Positions 44,928 to 54,277 of a DNA stretch of 64,000 nt are shown in pieces (the first letter of the stretch is position 1; each line of letters starts with the position of its first letter). Origin of the DNA: Macrosoma leucophasiata (Eukaryota > Arthropoda > Insecta > Lepidoptera > Hedylidae); contig JAWQUS010000004.1 of NCBI GenBank assembly GCA_036365455.1, positions 875,501 through 939,500 on the forward strand, written 5' to 3'. The translations under genes and the position numbers were made by a program. The notes beneath the pieces were generated by a model. That model was not told the DNA's origin. It searched no databases and saw nothing but the letters and a program-made list of their open reading frames with translations.

Positions 44928-45239
44928 TAACTGCCTCGGTAGCCTAGTGGTAGGAGACCACTACTACTACGCTGAGGTTCTGGGTTCGATTCCCGGGTAG
45001 AGGGTTATCAGAGATTAATGGTGTAAAGTCCTTTATCTCTGGTTCTATTGGGATTTTTCCATTTTGTGGAAATATCCCAGTACCGCGAAGTTTGGTAATG
45101 TGCCCGGAGATGTCAACAGGCTCGCCACCTGTTACATGGGCCAAAAACGTAACCGGCGAATCGTGGGTGTTTGCATGTATGCTTGAATGCATACATTTAC
45201 CTCTGCCTACCCCTTTGGGGGTTACAGGCGTGAAGTTAC
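44928..45239 (+). repeat. family C tRNA-headed SINE, full length with target duplication
   Basis: tRNA-like head TGCCTCGGTAGCCTAGTGGT with Box B GGGTTCGATTCCCGGG, body CTTTATCTCTGGTTCTATTG, TTTGGTAATGTGCCCGGAGA, GTAACCGGCGAATCGTGGGT and end GGGGTTACAGGCGTGAAGTT. Flanked by GTTGACATGAC at 44917-44927 and 45240-45250. Confidence 0.88.
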
Positions 45240-45458
45240 GTTGACATGACGTTTGTGTTATTAAGGTTTTTAAGTTATTACATATTTGTTAAGGTCTGTG
45301 TTTTTACTGTCATTAATATAAGCCTTTTCAAAAAAAGTAATTCTTGTAAAATTTGTGTTGTATTAAAATAACATATTAATATAATTTTTTTTTACTAAAT
45401 GCATATGTATACATACACACGGAACATATATCAATACAACATTTTCCACAATTTTGTC

Positions 45459-45663
45459 TGTCAGTCCGTCTGTCTGACTGTTTGTTGGGGCTAATCTTGG
45501 GAACAGTTTTATCGATTTTGTCGGGACTTTCACTGGCATATAGCTGATGTAATAAGGAGTAACTTAGGCCACTTTTATACTAGCTGCGCCCAAGACTTCG
45601 TCCGGGTTGATACTGAATAGTCATATATTCTCACGCGGCCGATGTCGCGGGCACAGCTTGTTA
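45459..45663 (-). repeat. LINE 3' UTR remnant, left of a head-to-head pair
   Basis: Minus strand reads AAGCTGTGCCCGCGACATCG, then AAAGTCCCGACAAAATCGAT and the CAGACAGACGG run near 45460-45477. Confidence 0.65.
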
Positions 45664-45735
45664 ATAATATTAATATACAGGCGTTAGCTAGTTCTTGAAA
45701 TATATCATTATGACTACCATCAAGGTTATGTTTAT

Positions 45736-46000
45736 AACTAGCTGTGCCCGCGACTTCGTTCGTGAGAATGTATGATAGTTCAGTATCTGATCAGACGAAG
45801 TCGTTAGCGCAGCTAGTATAAAAGTAAGTATAAGAGTAACTTAGGTTACTCCTTATTATATAAGCTATCTGCCAGTGAAAGTCCTGTCAAAATCGGTCCA
45901 GCCGTTCCCGAGATTTGAATTTTAGATATTTTAGAATTTATAGAATTTATATTTTAGAATTTTAGATAATTAGAACAGACAGAGAGACAGACAGACATAA
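45736..46000 (+). repeat. LINE 3' UTR remnant, right of a head-to-head pair
   Basis: AACTAGCTGTGCCCGCGACT, GAAAGTCCTGTCAAAATCGG, TCCAGCCGTTCCCGAGATTT, then AGACAGAGAGACAGACAGAC. Complementary to 45459-45663 over roughly 140-200 bp. Confidence 0.65.
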
Positions 46001-46454
46001 ATTGTAAAAAATGTTGTTGTACCGTGTATACTTACATCATATGCATTTTGTAAAAAGCGGTTATTTTAATATTACAAATAGACACTCCAATTTGATTTAT
46101 TTACATGGATTTTAAAATCGGTCGCACCTACCATGTAGGTAGGTCTGTTGGCGGCACTAATGGTGTATTAGTAAAGATGAATAAGCCACCATAGCCACTA
46201 TTGACCTCGATCGCGTATTGATTGCCTGGGAACATGGTGTTGTGTAATGTTAATCACATTGAAATGTAATGAAGCTTAATTATCGTTCATTATGTAATGA
46301 ATCAGCGAATCAATTTACTCGTAGTTTTGTTTTGAAGTATTTAAAGGTGTGTTTAATTTTACTTTATGAGATTATAAGTTTTTAATTTGTGTTCTTCATA
46401 TACGATTGTGAGCTTCATATAGGTAGAAGTCTGTATGATGCAATCATCACGTTA
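46001..46454. other. intronic, no recognised feature
   Basis: Unique AT-rich sequence. Confidence 0.2.
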
Positions 46455-46771
46455 ACTGGTGGTAGAGCACCAGTGACGGAGCTCGCGGGCGTAGGCACCA
46501 CCGCATTACCTAATATACTTGCTGCTAAATGGTAGTGTTCAGCACTATCGTGTTCCGGTCAGGTGGTAATGTACGGCCCTGTAATTTCCGACACAGAGGC
46601 ATAACACCTTAGGCCTCAGGAGTGGTAACGCATCTGCATTTTGACCTCGGTCTTTGTTTGGGTCTATAGGCCTGACCTAGGTCTGACCTCGGTCTATAGG
46701 CTGCAGTCATCACTTAACATCAATGTGAACTGCATGCTTGTTTGCCACTTCCATAAGAAAAAAAAAAAAAA
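46455..46771 (+). repeat. family A SINE, full length with internal duplication
   Basis: ACTGGTGGTAGAGCACCAGT to CACTTCCATAAG and a 13-base A tail. A small direct duplication (GACCTCGGTCTATAGG-type) lies near 46657-46700. Flanked by ATCACGTTA (46446-46454) and ATCACGTAA (46772-46780). Confidence 0.88.
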
Positions 46772-46838
46772 TCACGTAACATCTTCATAACTTTAAAAAA
46801 ATACGGAAAAGCTATATGCGGGTCATACGCTTATGAGC

Positions 46839-46888
46839 TTCATATAGGTTTTCCTGTATTTTTTTAAATACAGGAAAACCTATATGAA
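46839..46888. repeat. perfect 23 bp palindrome, 4-base loop
   Basis: TTCATATAGGTTTTCCTGTA(TTT) at 46839-46861, loop TTTT, exact complement at 46866-46888. Confidence 0.95.
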
Positions 46889-47918
46889 TAATGGTATGTA
46901 AAGTAACATGAGAATTCTCTCAATTGGGAATCCCACTCGCAATCAGCCGGTTTTGGCATTTGTATAGGCTGCAGAATTTACAACCAATTAAAAGAACTGT
47001 AGGTACGTCTATCTGCATCTTCTAAAGAGGTCTTGAACGTTACGGACCCGTAACAGAGCATAAATAACAAGACGGAAATTTTCCAACTTTCAAGTGTTTT
47101 TTCCCATATCTACATGGATTGTAAAACAGCCGACACAGGGGTAGGCGAGATCATTAGCGTGACGTCATTTGTCACGCCTTATCGCCACCCTCTCTGTTAA
47201 TAGTCGCTGCGATTTATTCCACCCTAATGTCCTGTGTGTACCCGGCTTAATGATCGCGATCCGTTTCACGCATTTTTGTATTTTGGCAAATTGGTTAATT
47301 GGTTCGTACGGTTTGTATTGATTTATAGTGTTGGTTAGTTTCATTTTTTCTGCTACGTAAACTTAACTTACTCAAGATAATTTAAAACAAAAATGAAGTG
47401 GTTGGAATTTTGTGACGTAAATCAATTGATTTGGGTCTTTGTCTTTATTATGAGGACGTACATTTTGATTTCAGTTTTGAATTAGCTTGTACATGATGTC
47501 AGTCGAGACATGAACATAATATATATATTCTACAGTAGGTATGACATTTTTAATTGATTTTAAAACTCTGGAATACTGTTCTCTTTTGTGGGGAGGGGAG
47601 CCTCCAAATATCAGCTTGGTCATATAGTGGCAGAATCAATATTCATATCAGGTCTCGGCCTAAGTTTGTTTGGGCCAGGCATAAGTTACGTTTGATTTAT
47701 GTTTCTGCTCCAACACTCGATACAATTACCTGTTTCGAGGTTCAACCTTCAGACTGACTGTTTTGGTTATCTGGTAAATATAATGTGTAATAAAATAAAC
47801 TCGCGTCTTATTATTAGCTACTTCAATCCTTAATTACCTATTTCATGTTTTATAGGGTTTTTTTTGGATAGTTAAAAATGAATAGAAGAATTAATTGTTA
47901 TTTTAAAACAATTCCCAA
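46889..47918. other. 1 kb low-repeat intronic island with a CRE
   Basis: 47140-47320 is GC-richer: GCGTGACGTCATTTGTCACG (perfect CRE TGACGTCA at 47160-47167), GGCTTAATGATCGCGATCCG and AAATTGGTTAATTGGTTCG. The rest is AT-rich. Candidate enhancer. Confidence 0.35.
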
Positions 47919-48166
47919 TACACCACCGTATTACCACAGAATACTTGCCGCTAAATGGTAGTGTTCAGCACTATTGTGTTCCAGTCAGGGGGTAATGTAC
48001 GGCCCTGTAATTTTCCGCACAGAGGCATAATACCTTAGGCCTCAGAAGTCGTAACGCATCTGCATTTTGACCTGGTCTTTGTGTAAGTGTCTATAGGCTG
48101 CAGTCATCACTTTCGTAATCAATGTGAACTGCATGCTTATTTGCCACTTCCATAACATTAAAAAAA
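47919..48166 (+). repeat. family A SINE, 5'-truncated
   Basis: CACCACCGTATTACCACAGA ... AATGTGAACTGCATGCTTAT ... CATAACATTAAAAAA. Confidence 0.85.
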
Positions 48167-48799
48167 CAATAGGTTTCTCATTCACTCATAGTGATATTAA
48201 CACATTCGCAGACTCATCCAAATTAATTACCTGGAAACAAGATGGCGGCGCATTTTTATTCGACGCCACCGAAAGCGCATTATCTCTATCAAGCCATTAC
48301 GACTGTTGTGAAAAATAATAGATATTCACATAATTATCCAACCCTCCGAGTGAGAGCAACGGGTGTATCTTCGCTATAAGTCAGAAAGAGACGGCCGTAC
48401 ATTTGCCAGTCTGTCTTGAAGCACTTAAGTAATTGAATACAGGGGGCTCTATAAAATAATAATACGTAATAATGGTCTCGCGCGAAAGACCCCCAGATAG
48501 TTTTGTGTCGTAAATATAATAATAAACATACGTCTGTTTGATGACGAGGAACTCGGGAACGAGTGTGAAGTTTTTATTGGCGATATAGCTGGATGAGGAG
48601 TGTTACGACTTACGCAGGATTGTGATTTACCTACTTCATTATGATACGTGATTGCATATCTAAAGTTGCTTCCACACAGCAGTATAACGTTATAAAACAT
48701 TGCGTAGCACGATAATGTTTTATAACAGAATATAACATTTTGCTACAACATATCAAGATTCATCAGTATTTAAGACACATAAAAAGTAATACTGTGTTT
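48167..48799. other. unique segment with a perfect YY1/Pho-type motif
   Basis: CAAGATGGCGGC at 48238-48249 fits the extended YY1 consensus CAARATGGCNGC; AAATTAATTACCTGG precedes it. Other content unassigned. Confidence 0.35.
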
Positions 48800-48925
48800 C
48801 AAAATTCCGGCAATTATAAATTAGATTGTGATTGTGGTGGACTCCTAAATATTGGCCAAACGAAAAGAGCTATATAGCCACCCGCGTAAAATATCACTCT
48901 ACTGATAAACATTAGTGTATTATAT
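48800..48925 (+). pseudogene. possible Penelope-like GIY-YIG fragment
   Basis: From 48815 the frame reads YKLDCDCGGLLNIGQTKRAI then stop. A shifted frame continues RVKYHSTDKH from 48883. C-x-C-GG-x-x-x-IGQTKR followed by a RVKYH-type segment resembles the GIY-YIG endonuclease of Penelope-like elements. Short and decayed. Confidence 0.4.
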
Positions 48926-49151
48926 TTTGTTTTATTTAAGTGATATTCTTCATTATATATTTTTTTGTAGTTTATTAATTGACATGTAAATTATGTAAAG
49001 GTCGCTGCCGGAATACTTATAAAAAGACATTTTTATAATAAAGAAACTAATTTATTAAATTATTACATATTAAACTATAACTAAACTAAAACTAGTGACC
49101 CTAAGCGATGTTAGCTATAGAATGTTCACATTTATCACAACCGAGCGCATC

Positions 49152-49322
49152 AAGACTACGCGACCTCGTAAAACCGCTGCCTCAGCTTCCTCATTCGGTG
49201 CCCTGGTGTCGCAGTTACCTAGTGTTCTAGATGTTAGGTGATGACTGCGCGTCCTTGTAAATCACCGCCTCAGCTGCCTTGAATTGTGGAATCGTCATTC
49301 GGTGCCCTCGATGTCGGAATTA
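49152..49322. repeat. diverged two-copy direct repeat, about 100 bp
   Basis: GACTACGCGACCTCGTAAAA / CCGCTGCCTCAGCTTCCT / CATTCGGTGCCC, repeated as GACTGCGCGTCCTTGTAAAT / ACCGCCTCAGCTGCCTTG / CATTCGGTGCCC. Function unknown. Confidence 0.6.
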
Positions 49323-49553
49323 GGTTCGTTATTCGTCAGCATACCCCTAATGGTTTAGAGGCGTACGTAACATGTATTGTTCATTCGCTATAGTTTGTTT
49401 TGGGCGTTTCATAAGTGATGGTTGTCATCTTATATTAATAATATATATAAAACATGGTACAACTTTCTGCAACCATCGGTATAGGTTTGCCTATCAAGGC
49501 AGCTGGGTTGCTGCTATTCATACAGCGTTATTGTATTTACATATACAGGAACA

Positions 49554-49610
49554 TCTATTGGAATAGTTTGGACATTATTGTTCGGTTGATTGACTGTACT
49601 AGCGGAAGAG
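49554..49610 (-). repeat. family G trace
   Basis: CTATTGGAATAGTTTGGACA, TTGTTCGGTTGATTGACTGT. Confidence 0.5.
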
Positions 49611-49870
49611 TAGTGTGCGGTGGGGGTTGTGGGGTCGGATTAGCCTTAAAGTCAAGGTGGCGTTTGCCAGTCGGGTCCCAGCCTATTCGGATCCCCTGGG
49701 GTCTACCTTGCCAGGCTCGCTGCAACGATCGCCTTAGGCCCTGGGTCGGCTGTAAGAAGCCACTGAGCCATTTGGGTCTTTCCGTCTCAATCCGATTCCA
49801 GGGGTCGTTATGTCCTGACGACGGAAATCCATAGTGCTTATGAAATTAATGAAAAATAACTTTTGTCACG
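49611..49870. other. GC-rich block of unknown nature
   Basis: GTGGGGGTTGTGGGGTCGG, GGGTCCCAGCCTATTCGG, CTGGGTCGGCTGTAAG. The plus frame 49454-49834 stays open but shows no domain I recognise. Possibly a LINE 3' region. Confidence 0.3.
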
Positions 49871-49953
49871 GCGCGGGATCCAACTGGCGCGGGGATTCAA
49901 CTCGCGCGGGGATCCTACTCGCGTGGAGATTTAGCTCGCATGGGGATCCATCT
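49871..49953. repeat. 17 bp minisatellite, five units
   Basis: Units such as GCGCGGGGATTCAACTC (49887-49903), GCGCGGGGATCCTACTC (49904-49920) and GCGTGGAGATTTAGCTC (49921-49937), with a partly degenerate first and fifth unit. Confidence 0.85.
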
Positions 49954-50364
49954 TTTTGGATCAAATTGAAACCAACTGGGTCATGATTAAATCGCTTGCT
50001 ATACGTGTATCTGGGGTTTGTTTTCCGCGGATATTTCGTCAATAAAAACGAATGGAGCAATGATAATGCGGATAACTTACGACGTCGTGTTGTTTCACGC
50101 TCCGATTTTTTTACTGCCTTCCCGTTCTGACAGCTTTATATTTACCCTTAGTCCCTTATATACGATACAGCTGAGGGAAAAGGGTGAGACGGTGTTTGCA
50201 TTTTTCAAATAGCGACACTTAAATATTATTATATATGGACTTTTTATTGAATGTGAGTGACAAGCAAACGGGTTACGTAAGTGGATATATATATATCGCT
50301 TATAATGGCGGTCTCAATATATCTAGTAGTTGCTATAACAGTTTTTTTGGACTCAGAAAACATT
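49954..50364. other. intronic, no recognised feature
   Basis: Mixed composition; contains a short (AT)n at about 50287-50300. Confidence 0.2.
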
Positions 50365-50366
50365 TA

Positions 50367-50512
50367 CCCCCTTATTCATAAACGTACATTCCATACGTTT
50401 TAGCTATAGAATGCTTTGTCTTTGTCAGTTGCATTGTCAAATCTGCAGGATAGAAAAAGACATAGAAGAGATTAGCAACACTTTAGATAAAATGCGTTTA
50501 TGAATAAGGGGG
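50367..50512. mobile_element. 146 bp MITE, TA target duplication
   Basis: 18 bp perfect terminal inverted repeats CCCCCTTATTCATAAACG, flanked by TA on both sides (50365-50366 and 50513-50514). This fits a Tc1/mariner-type non-autonomous element. No ORF. Confidence 0.85.
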
Positions 50513-50677
50513 TAATCAATCTACAGTCATTTGACTGTACCGTTTGGTAGTTGTCAGCACTACGCGTAGGTATAGTGTACTTAATTTTGTATATACAGAA
50601 CTTAAAAAATAACTAAGGCCTCATATATAGATCAAAATAAAGATGCTTTGGAGGTGCCAACGATTCTTGAGCTCTAG

Positions 50678-50920
50678 TTTTTTTATGTGTAGTAGTGCAC
50701 AGCTCACATTGTTGGTAAGTGAATACTGTAACCTATAAACATCATCATAAAAACCAGAGATGTTGATCCAGATGCGTTGTCACTCCTGAGGTCTAAATTA
50801 TTATACCTCAGTAAAATGTAAAATGTGTATGTACATTAACACCTGACTGGAACACTACCATTATCGGCAACTAGATTAGATAATGCGGTGGTGCTTACGC
50901 CCGCAAGTTTCAACACCAGT
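50678..50920 (-). repeat. family A SINE, divergent
   Basis: GTGCACAGCTCACATTGTTG, CAGATGCGTTGTCACTCCTG, AATGCGGTGGTGCTTACGCC. Confidence 0.75.
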
Positions 50921-50943
50921 CAAAGTTATAATGTGGATGTTAT

Positions 50944-51218
50944 TTTTTGTGTAATAAAAGTGGCAAACAAGCATGCCGTTCACATTGATGTTAAGTGATG
51001 ACTGCAGCCTATAGACACCCACACAATGACCAGAGGTCAAAATGCAGATGCGTTGCCGCTCCTGCAGCATTAGGTGTTATGCCTCTGTGCCGGAAATTAC
51101 AGGGCCATACATTACCACCTGACCGGAACACGATAGTGCTGAATACTACCATTTAGCGGCAAGGTAGTGCGGTGGTGCCTACCACAGCGAGCTCCGTCAC
51201 TGGAGCTCTACCACCAGT
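50944..51218 (-). repeat. family A SINE, full length
   Basis: GTAATAAAAGTGGCAAACAA ... ACGATAGTGCTGAATACTAC ... GAGCTCTACCACCAGT. Short deletion before GCGGTGGTGCC. Confidence 0.88.
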
Positions 51219-51231
51219 CAAAAATTGGGGA

Positions 51232-51300
51232 TTGTCTATAGACAGTATTCACTTACCATCAATGTAAGCCGCATGTTTGTATGTCTTTACTTAAAAAAAA
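51232..51300 (+). repeat. family A 3' fragment
   Basis: TTGTCTATAGACAGTATTCA, CTTACCATCAATGTAAGCC, short A-tail. Confidence 0.65.
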
Positions 51301-51624
51301 TACTTACACACCGACAGGGGATCAAATCCGAGACTTCAAACTTAACAGTTATCAGCTATCTAGTGATGTGCGTGAAAAATAACATTGAATCGAAAGAATA
51401 AACTATTCAGACAGATGCACAAACCGTCTCAACTTATTCCATACACTTTCCGTTTAGTCATAAATGAACAATAAAAACAAGACAAAATAAGTTGACGAGA
51501 CTATAAAACATACAAAGCAAAACCCGAATGAGTCATTGTATCCAAGATCAAATTAAATATAAAAAGCGTGTATAAAAATATTAAGCCCAATTTTTGACAA
51601 AGCCATAACTGGGCATAATATTGA

Positions 51625-51709
51625 TAATAAAACGTATTTATGGTGGGTCTGGGTCGATAATTAATAAGTGCCAAGTTGGCAGCTCCCATCAAAATATCGT
51701 TACACGCTG
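51625..51709. repeat. duplicated non-coding segment, copy 1
   Basis: ATTAATAAGTGCCAAGTTGG, CAGC(T/A)CCCATCAAAATATCG, TTACACGCTG shared with 52786-52880. 51656-51709 is almost identical between copies. Confidence 0.85.
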
Positions 51710-51759
51710 TTATGACACGAATGTTTGATGTAAGACTATGTCTTGGGTGATTATAGCGA

Positions 51760-52022
51760 TTTTTTTTATTTTACGGAAGTGGCAAAGAAGCATGCAGTCC
51801 TCATTGCCGAGACAAAATGAGACCGAGGTCAAAATGCAGATGCGTTACCACTCCTGAAGCCTAAAGTGTTATTTATACCTCTGTGCCGGAAATTGCAGGG
51901 CCGTACATTACCACCTGTCCGGAACACGATAGTGCTGAACACTACCATTTAGCAGCAAGTATATTAGGTAATGCGGTGGTGCCTACGCCCGCGAACACGG
52001 TCACTGGAGCTCTACCACCTGT
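51760..52022 (-). repeat. family A SINE, near full length with an internal deletion
   Basis: ACGGAAGTGGCAAAGAAGCA ... GAACACTACCATTTAGCAGC ... CTCTACCACC. About 40 bp missing after GCAGTCCTCATTG. Confidence 0.87.
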
Positions 52023-52084
52023 AAAAATATTATGAACAATTTATCAGTGTTTGATTAAATATAACGGTTGACAAAATATTTACC

Positions 52085-52415
52085 TAAGCATGTATTTGAT
52101 ATGGAAACCACCATGAGTATGTAGAAAGAATGTCGAATGAGCCAATGACTAAACAGATGCGAATGTGGATTGGATAGTTGCAGAGGCCCAGGAAGACCAA
52201 GACTTACCTTGACCAAATAGGTCGAGGTTCTTAGGTAAGACTTTTGACCCCACCCTCAGTACTGTCTGAGGGTGGGGTCAAAAGTCTTAGGAATCGACGT
52301 GCATGTATGAATAATGAATGTAGAAGAAGTGCGGGAGGTGTGTCAGGGCCGAGATATCTGTTGGTCTACACTCTCTGATTACCCCGTGAGGGACTTGGCA
52401 TAAAGTTACATACAC
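52085..52415 (+). pseudogene. LINE C-terminal fragment containing a palindrome
   Basis: AGAATGTCGAATGAGCCAAT, GGCCCAGGAAGACCAAGACT and GAGATATCTGTTGGTCTACA, ending TGAGGGACTTGGCATAAAG. This is the plus-strand counterpart of 4625-4895 (MSNE-start, GRPR, VSGPRYL-type tail). The coding order is broken by the inverted duplication at 52236-52289. Confidence 0.65.
52236..52289. repeat. perfect 24 bp palindrome, 6-base loop
   Basis: TAAGACTTTTGACCCCACCC(TCAG) at 52236-52259, loop TACTGT, exact complement at 52266-52289. The right arm is the expected LINE orientation; the left arm is the inverted extra copy. Confidence 0.95.
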
Positions 52416-52432
52416 ATAAGACATGTAAAGTC

Positions 52433-52530
52433 AAAAATGGAAAGGAAAATTGGACTTCAGGCGAAACTCGATCTTGCGACCACTGGGAATCTAGTCCAGC
52501 CGCTCTTCCAACTCAGCTACCGAAGTCCAC
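52433..52530 (-). other. single tRNA-like arm of the foldback family
   Basis: Minus-strand tRNA-like unit at 52454-52527 (T-arm GCAAG-ATCGAGT-TTCGC, D-arm GCTG/GAGC) with AATGGAAAGGAAAATTGG at its outer edge, as in the foldbacks at 13162 and 60177. The partner arm is absent. Confidence 0.65.
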
Positions 52531-52785
52531 GTCTGACTTGAACGAGTATTATTTCATAAATAACTTTATTGCATAAGAATATAATATTTAATAAACTGCA
52601 AAGTTAAAACAAAGTTTTGTAATTCGTTGATCTGTCACTGTCATCATAATTTTCCAGTACATATAAAATTTCCAAACGTTAGAGAATCTTTTCAATCGAT
52701 AAATTTATAACGTTTTTCTCAAATACGTTAATAAAAAAAGAAATCATTGGAAATTTCCTCCATTTGAAAATTTTAAGTGCAAGAG

Positions 52786-52880
52786 CCCATAATAAACTGG
52801 CAATATTTACGGTGGGGAAGGCTTGTGGTAATTAATAAGTGCCAAGTTGGCAGCACCCATCAAAATATCGTTACACGCTG
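52786..52880. repeat. duplicated non-coding segment, copy 2
   Basis: See 51625-51709. The left half is more diverged (AATATTTACGGTGGGGAAGG versus GTATTTATGGTGGGTCTGG). Confidence 0.85.
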
Positions 52881-53156
52881 GTACAACACTAATCTCCCGA
52901 TTTAAGGTTGTGTTACAGACCATAGGTTTGGCGTTTGGCGATTACTAAAATTATCTTATGATAGTTTTACCGAAGAAGTGTAACTGATTTCTATTTCAAA
53001 CAAATAAATGTACCTATTGTGACAGTAAATGTATAATTACAAACATACCTTCACCCAAGATTCCCCAGTTACGTTTTGTTCAATGTAAAAATAAAGTTAT
53101 TTTCATTTATTACAAATAAAATTAAGTTAAATTGAAAATAAAAAATTAATAAGTGG

Positions 53157-53300
53157 CTAGTGACATTTCCGGGCACATTACCAAACACCGAGGATGATAC
53201 TGGGAATTTTCGGCAAAATGGCAGAATCTCAACAGAACTTAGCCTTCGACTCCGAGATCGAGCACTGAACGGTATTATGGTAGTAGGTCAATAGCGCTGC
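53157..53300 (-). repeat. family C SINE fragment
   Basis: TGACATTTCCGGGCACATTA, CCAAACACCGAGG, GGCAAAATGGCAGAATCTCA, GACTCCGAGATCGAGC. The head end was rearranged into the palindrome that follows. Confidence 0.65.
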
Positions 53301-53335
53301 TCCATTGAAGCGCTATTGACCTACTACCATAATAC
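53272..53335. repeat. perfect 27 bp palindrome, 10-base spacer
   Basis: GTATTATGGTAGTAGGTCAA(TAGCGCT) at 53272-53298, spacer GCTCCATTGA, exact complement at 53309-53335. It lies over the tRNA-like head end of a family C SINE. Confidence 0.95.
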
Positions 53336-53682
53336 AACTGAAGTAGTAAAATAATATGTTGTTGTCAAATGAATGCAAAATATTAACTATTTAGGAGTTC
53401 TCGAGCCCTGGACGAGAATCAGTCGAAAAATGCGTTTTACTCTAAGGTTTTGTAACTAAATCGATAGATATTTAGATAGATTATCAGCATCAATAATATT
53501 AGATAGACAAAATATATGTTTCTTGAAATTGGAAACAATCAAGTCCGCTTCCGCTTCCGCTCCGCTCATCACTGTGTTACTCCATCAAAATTTAATAAAG
53601 CTATATTTACAACCAGTCATTAACCAGCTGGTATACATAAGGCAATGACTCCAGGACACCGCAGCAAGCTTTTCGAGGCGTG

Positions 53683-53770
53683 TTCCCGGTTATCGGCAGT
53701 TGCCGCCGGTTATGGCCGGTTATAGTCAGTTATTGCCGATAACCGGGTAACGCTCGGTCTTAAACCGGCG
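53683..53770. promoter_or_regulatory. cluster of CCGGTTA motifs
   Basis: CCCGGTTATCGGCA, CCGCCGGTTATGGCCGGTTA, TGCCGATAACCGGG and TTAAACCGGCG within 90 bp; the outer pair forms a 14 bp inverted repeat. CCGGTT/AACCGG is the core of Grainyhead-type sites. Binding is inference. Confidence 0.3.
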
Positions 53771-54277
53771 ATTGGCATTAATCACGCAATCATTGTTATC
53801 TTAACGCGCGGTTAAATTGGATGGAGTTACGCTGAAATGAACCAACTTACGATAGAAAGGTTGGGTAGAAGGGTTCTGTTTTATTTGGAAAAGCATGTAA
53901 TACAAACACACACTTGGACAAAGTATAACTTTCAAGACTGTTTTAATTAAGTCCTCCAAACTAGAGATTTTTGTCGACCACCATGACTGTCTGTCCGTAT
54001 TTTTTTTTACAATGGATCCACTGACACTGGATTTTATCCATGTTTCTCCAATATTTAGGAATTCACAGTAGCACTGAAAATGTCGAATTCTGAACTGTGG
54101 CCAAAGAATGTCGATAGACTCACCCCCGCCCCTACTTATTATATTGAATTGAATCATCATAACTGGTGAATTGTTGTTTTAAGTTTATCTTTAAACCCTA
54201 CCCCTTTTTGAAAATAAAGTCGTGAAGCTGTGTAAGCTTATATTATACCATGAATAACACATTATATAGATGTATGT
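53771..54277. other. intronic, no recognised feature
   Basis: The 119-codon minus ORF (53801-54160) is open but shows no domain, motif or repeat match I recognise. Confidence 0.25.

Noticed and set aside
49871..49953. CRISPR array
   Set aside because: Short 17 bp units without spacers in a eukaryotic intron; a minisatellite.
50367..50512. palindromic regulatory element
   Set aside because: TA duplication and terminal repeats identify it as a MITE.
53801..54160. 119-codon minus-strand ORF
   Set aside because: No protein family features and low-complexity content at one end; not supported as a gene.
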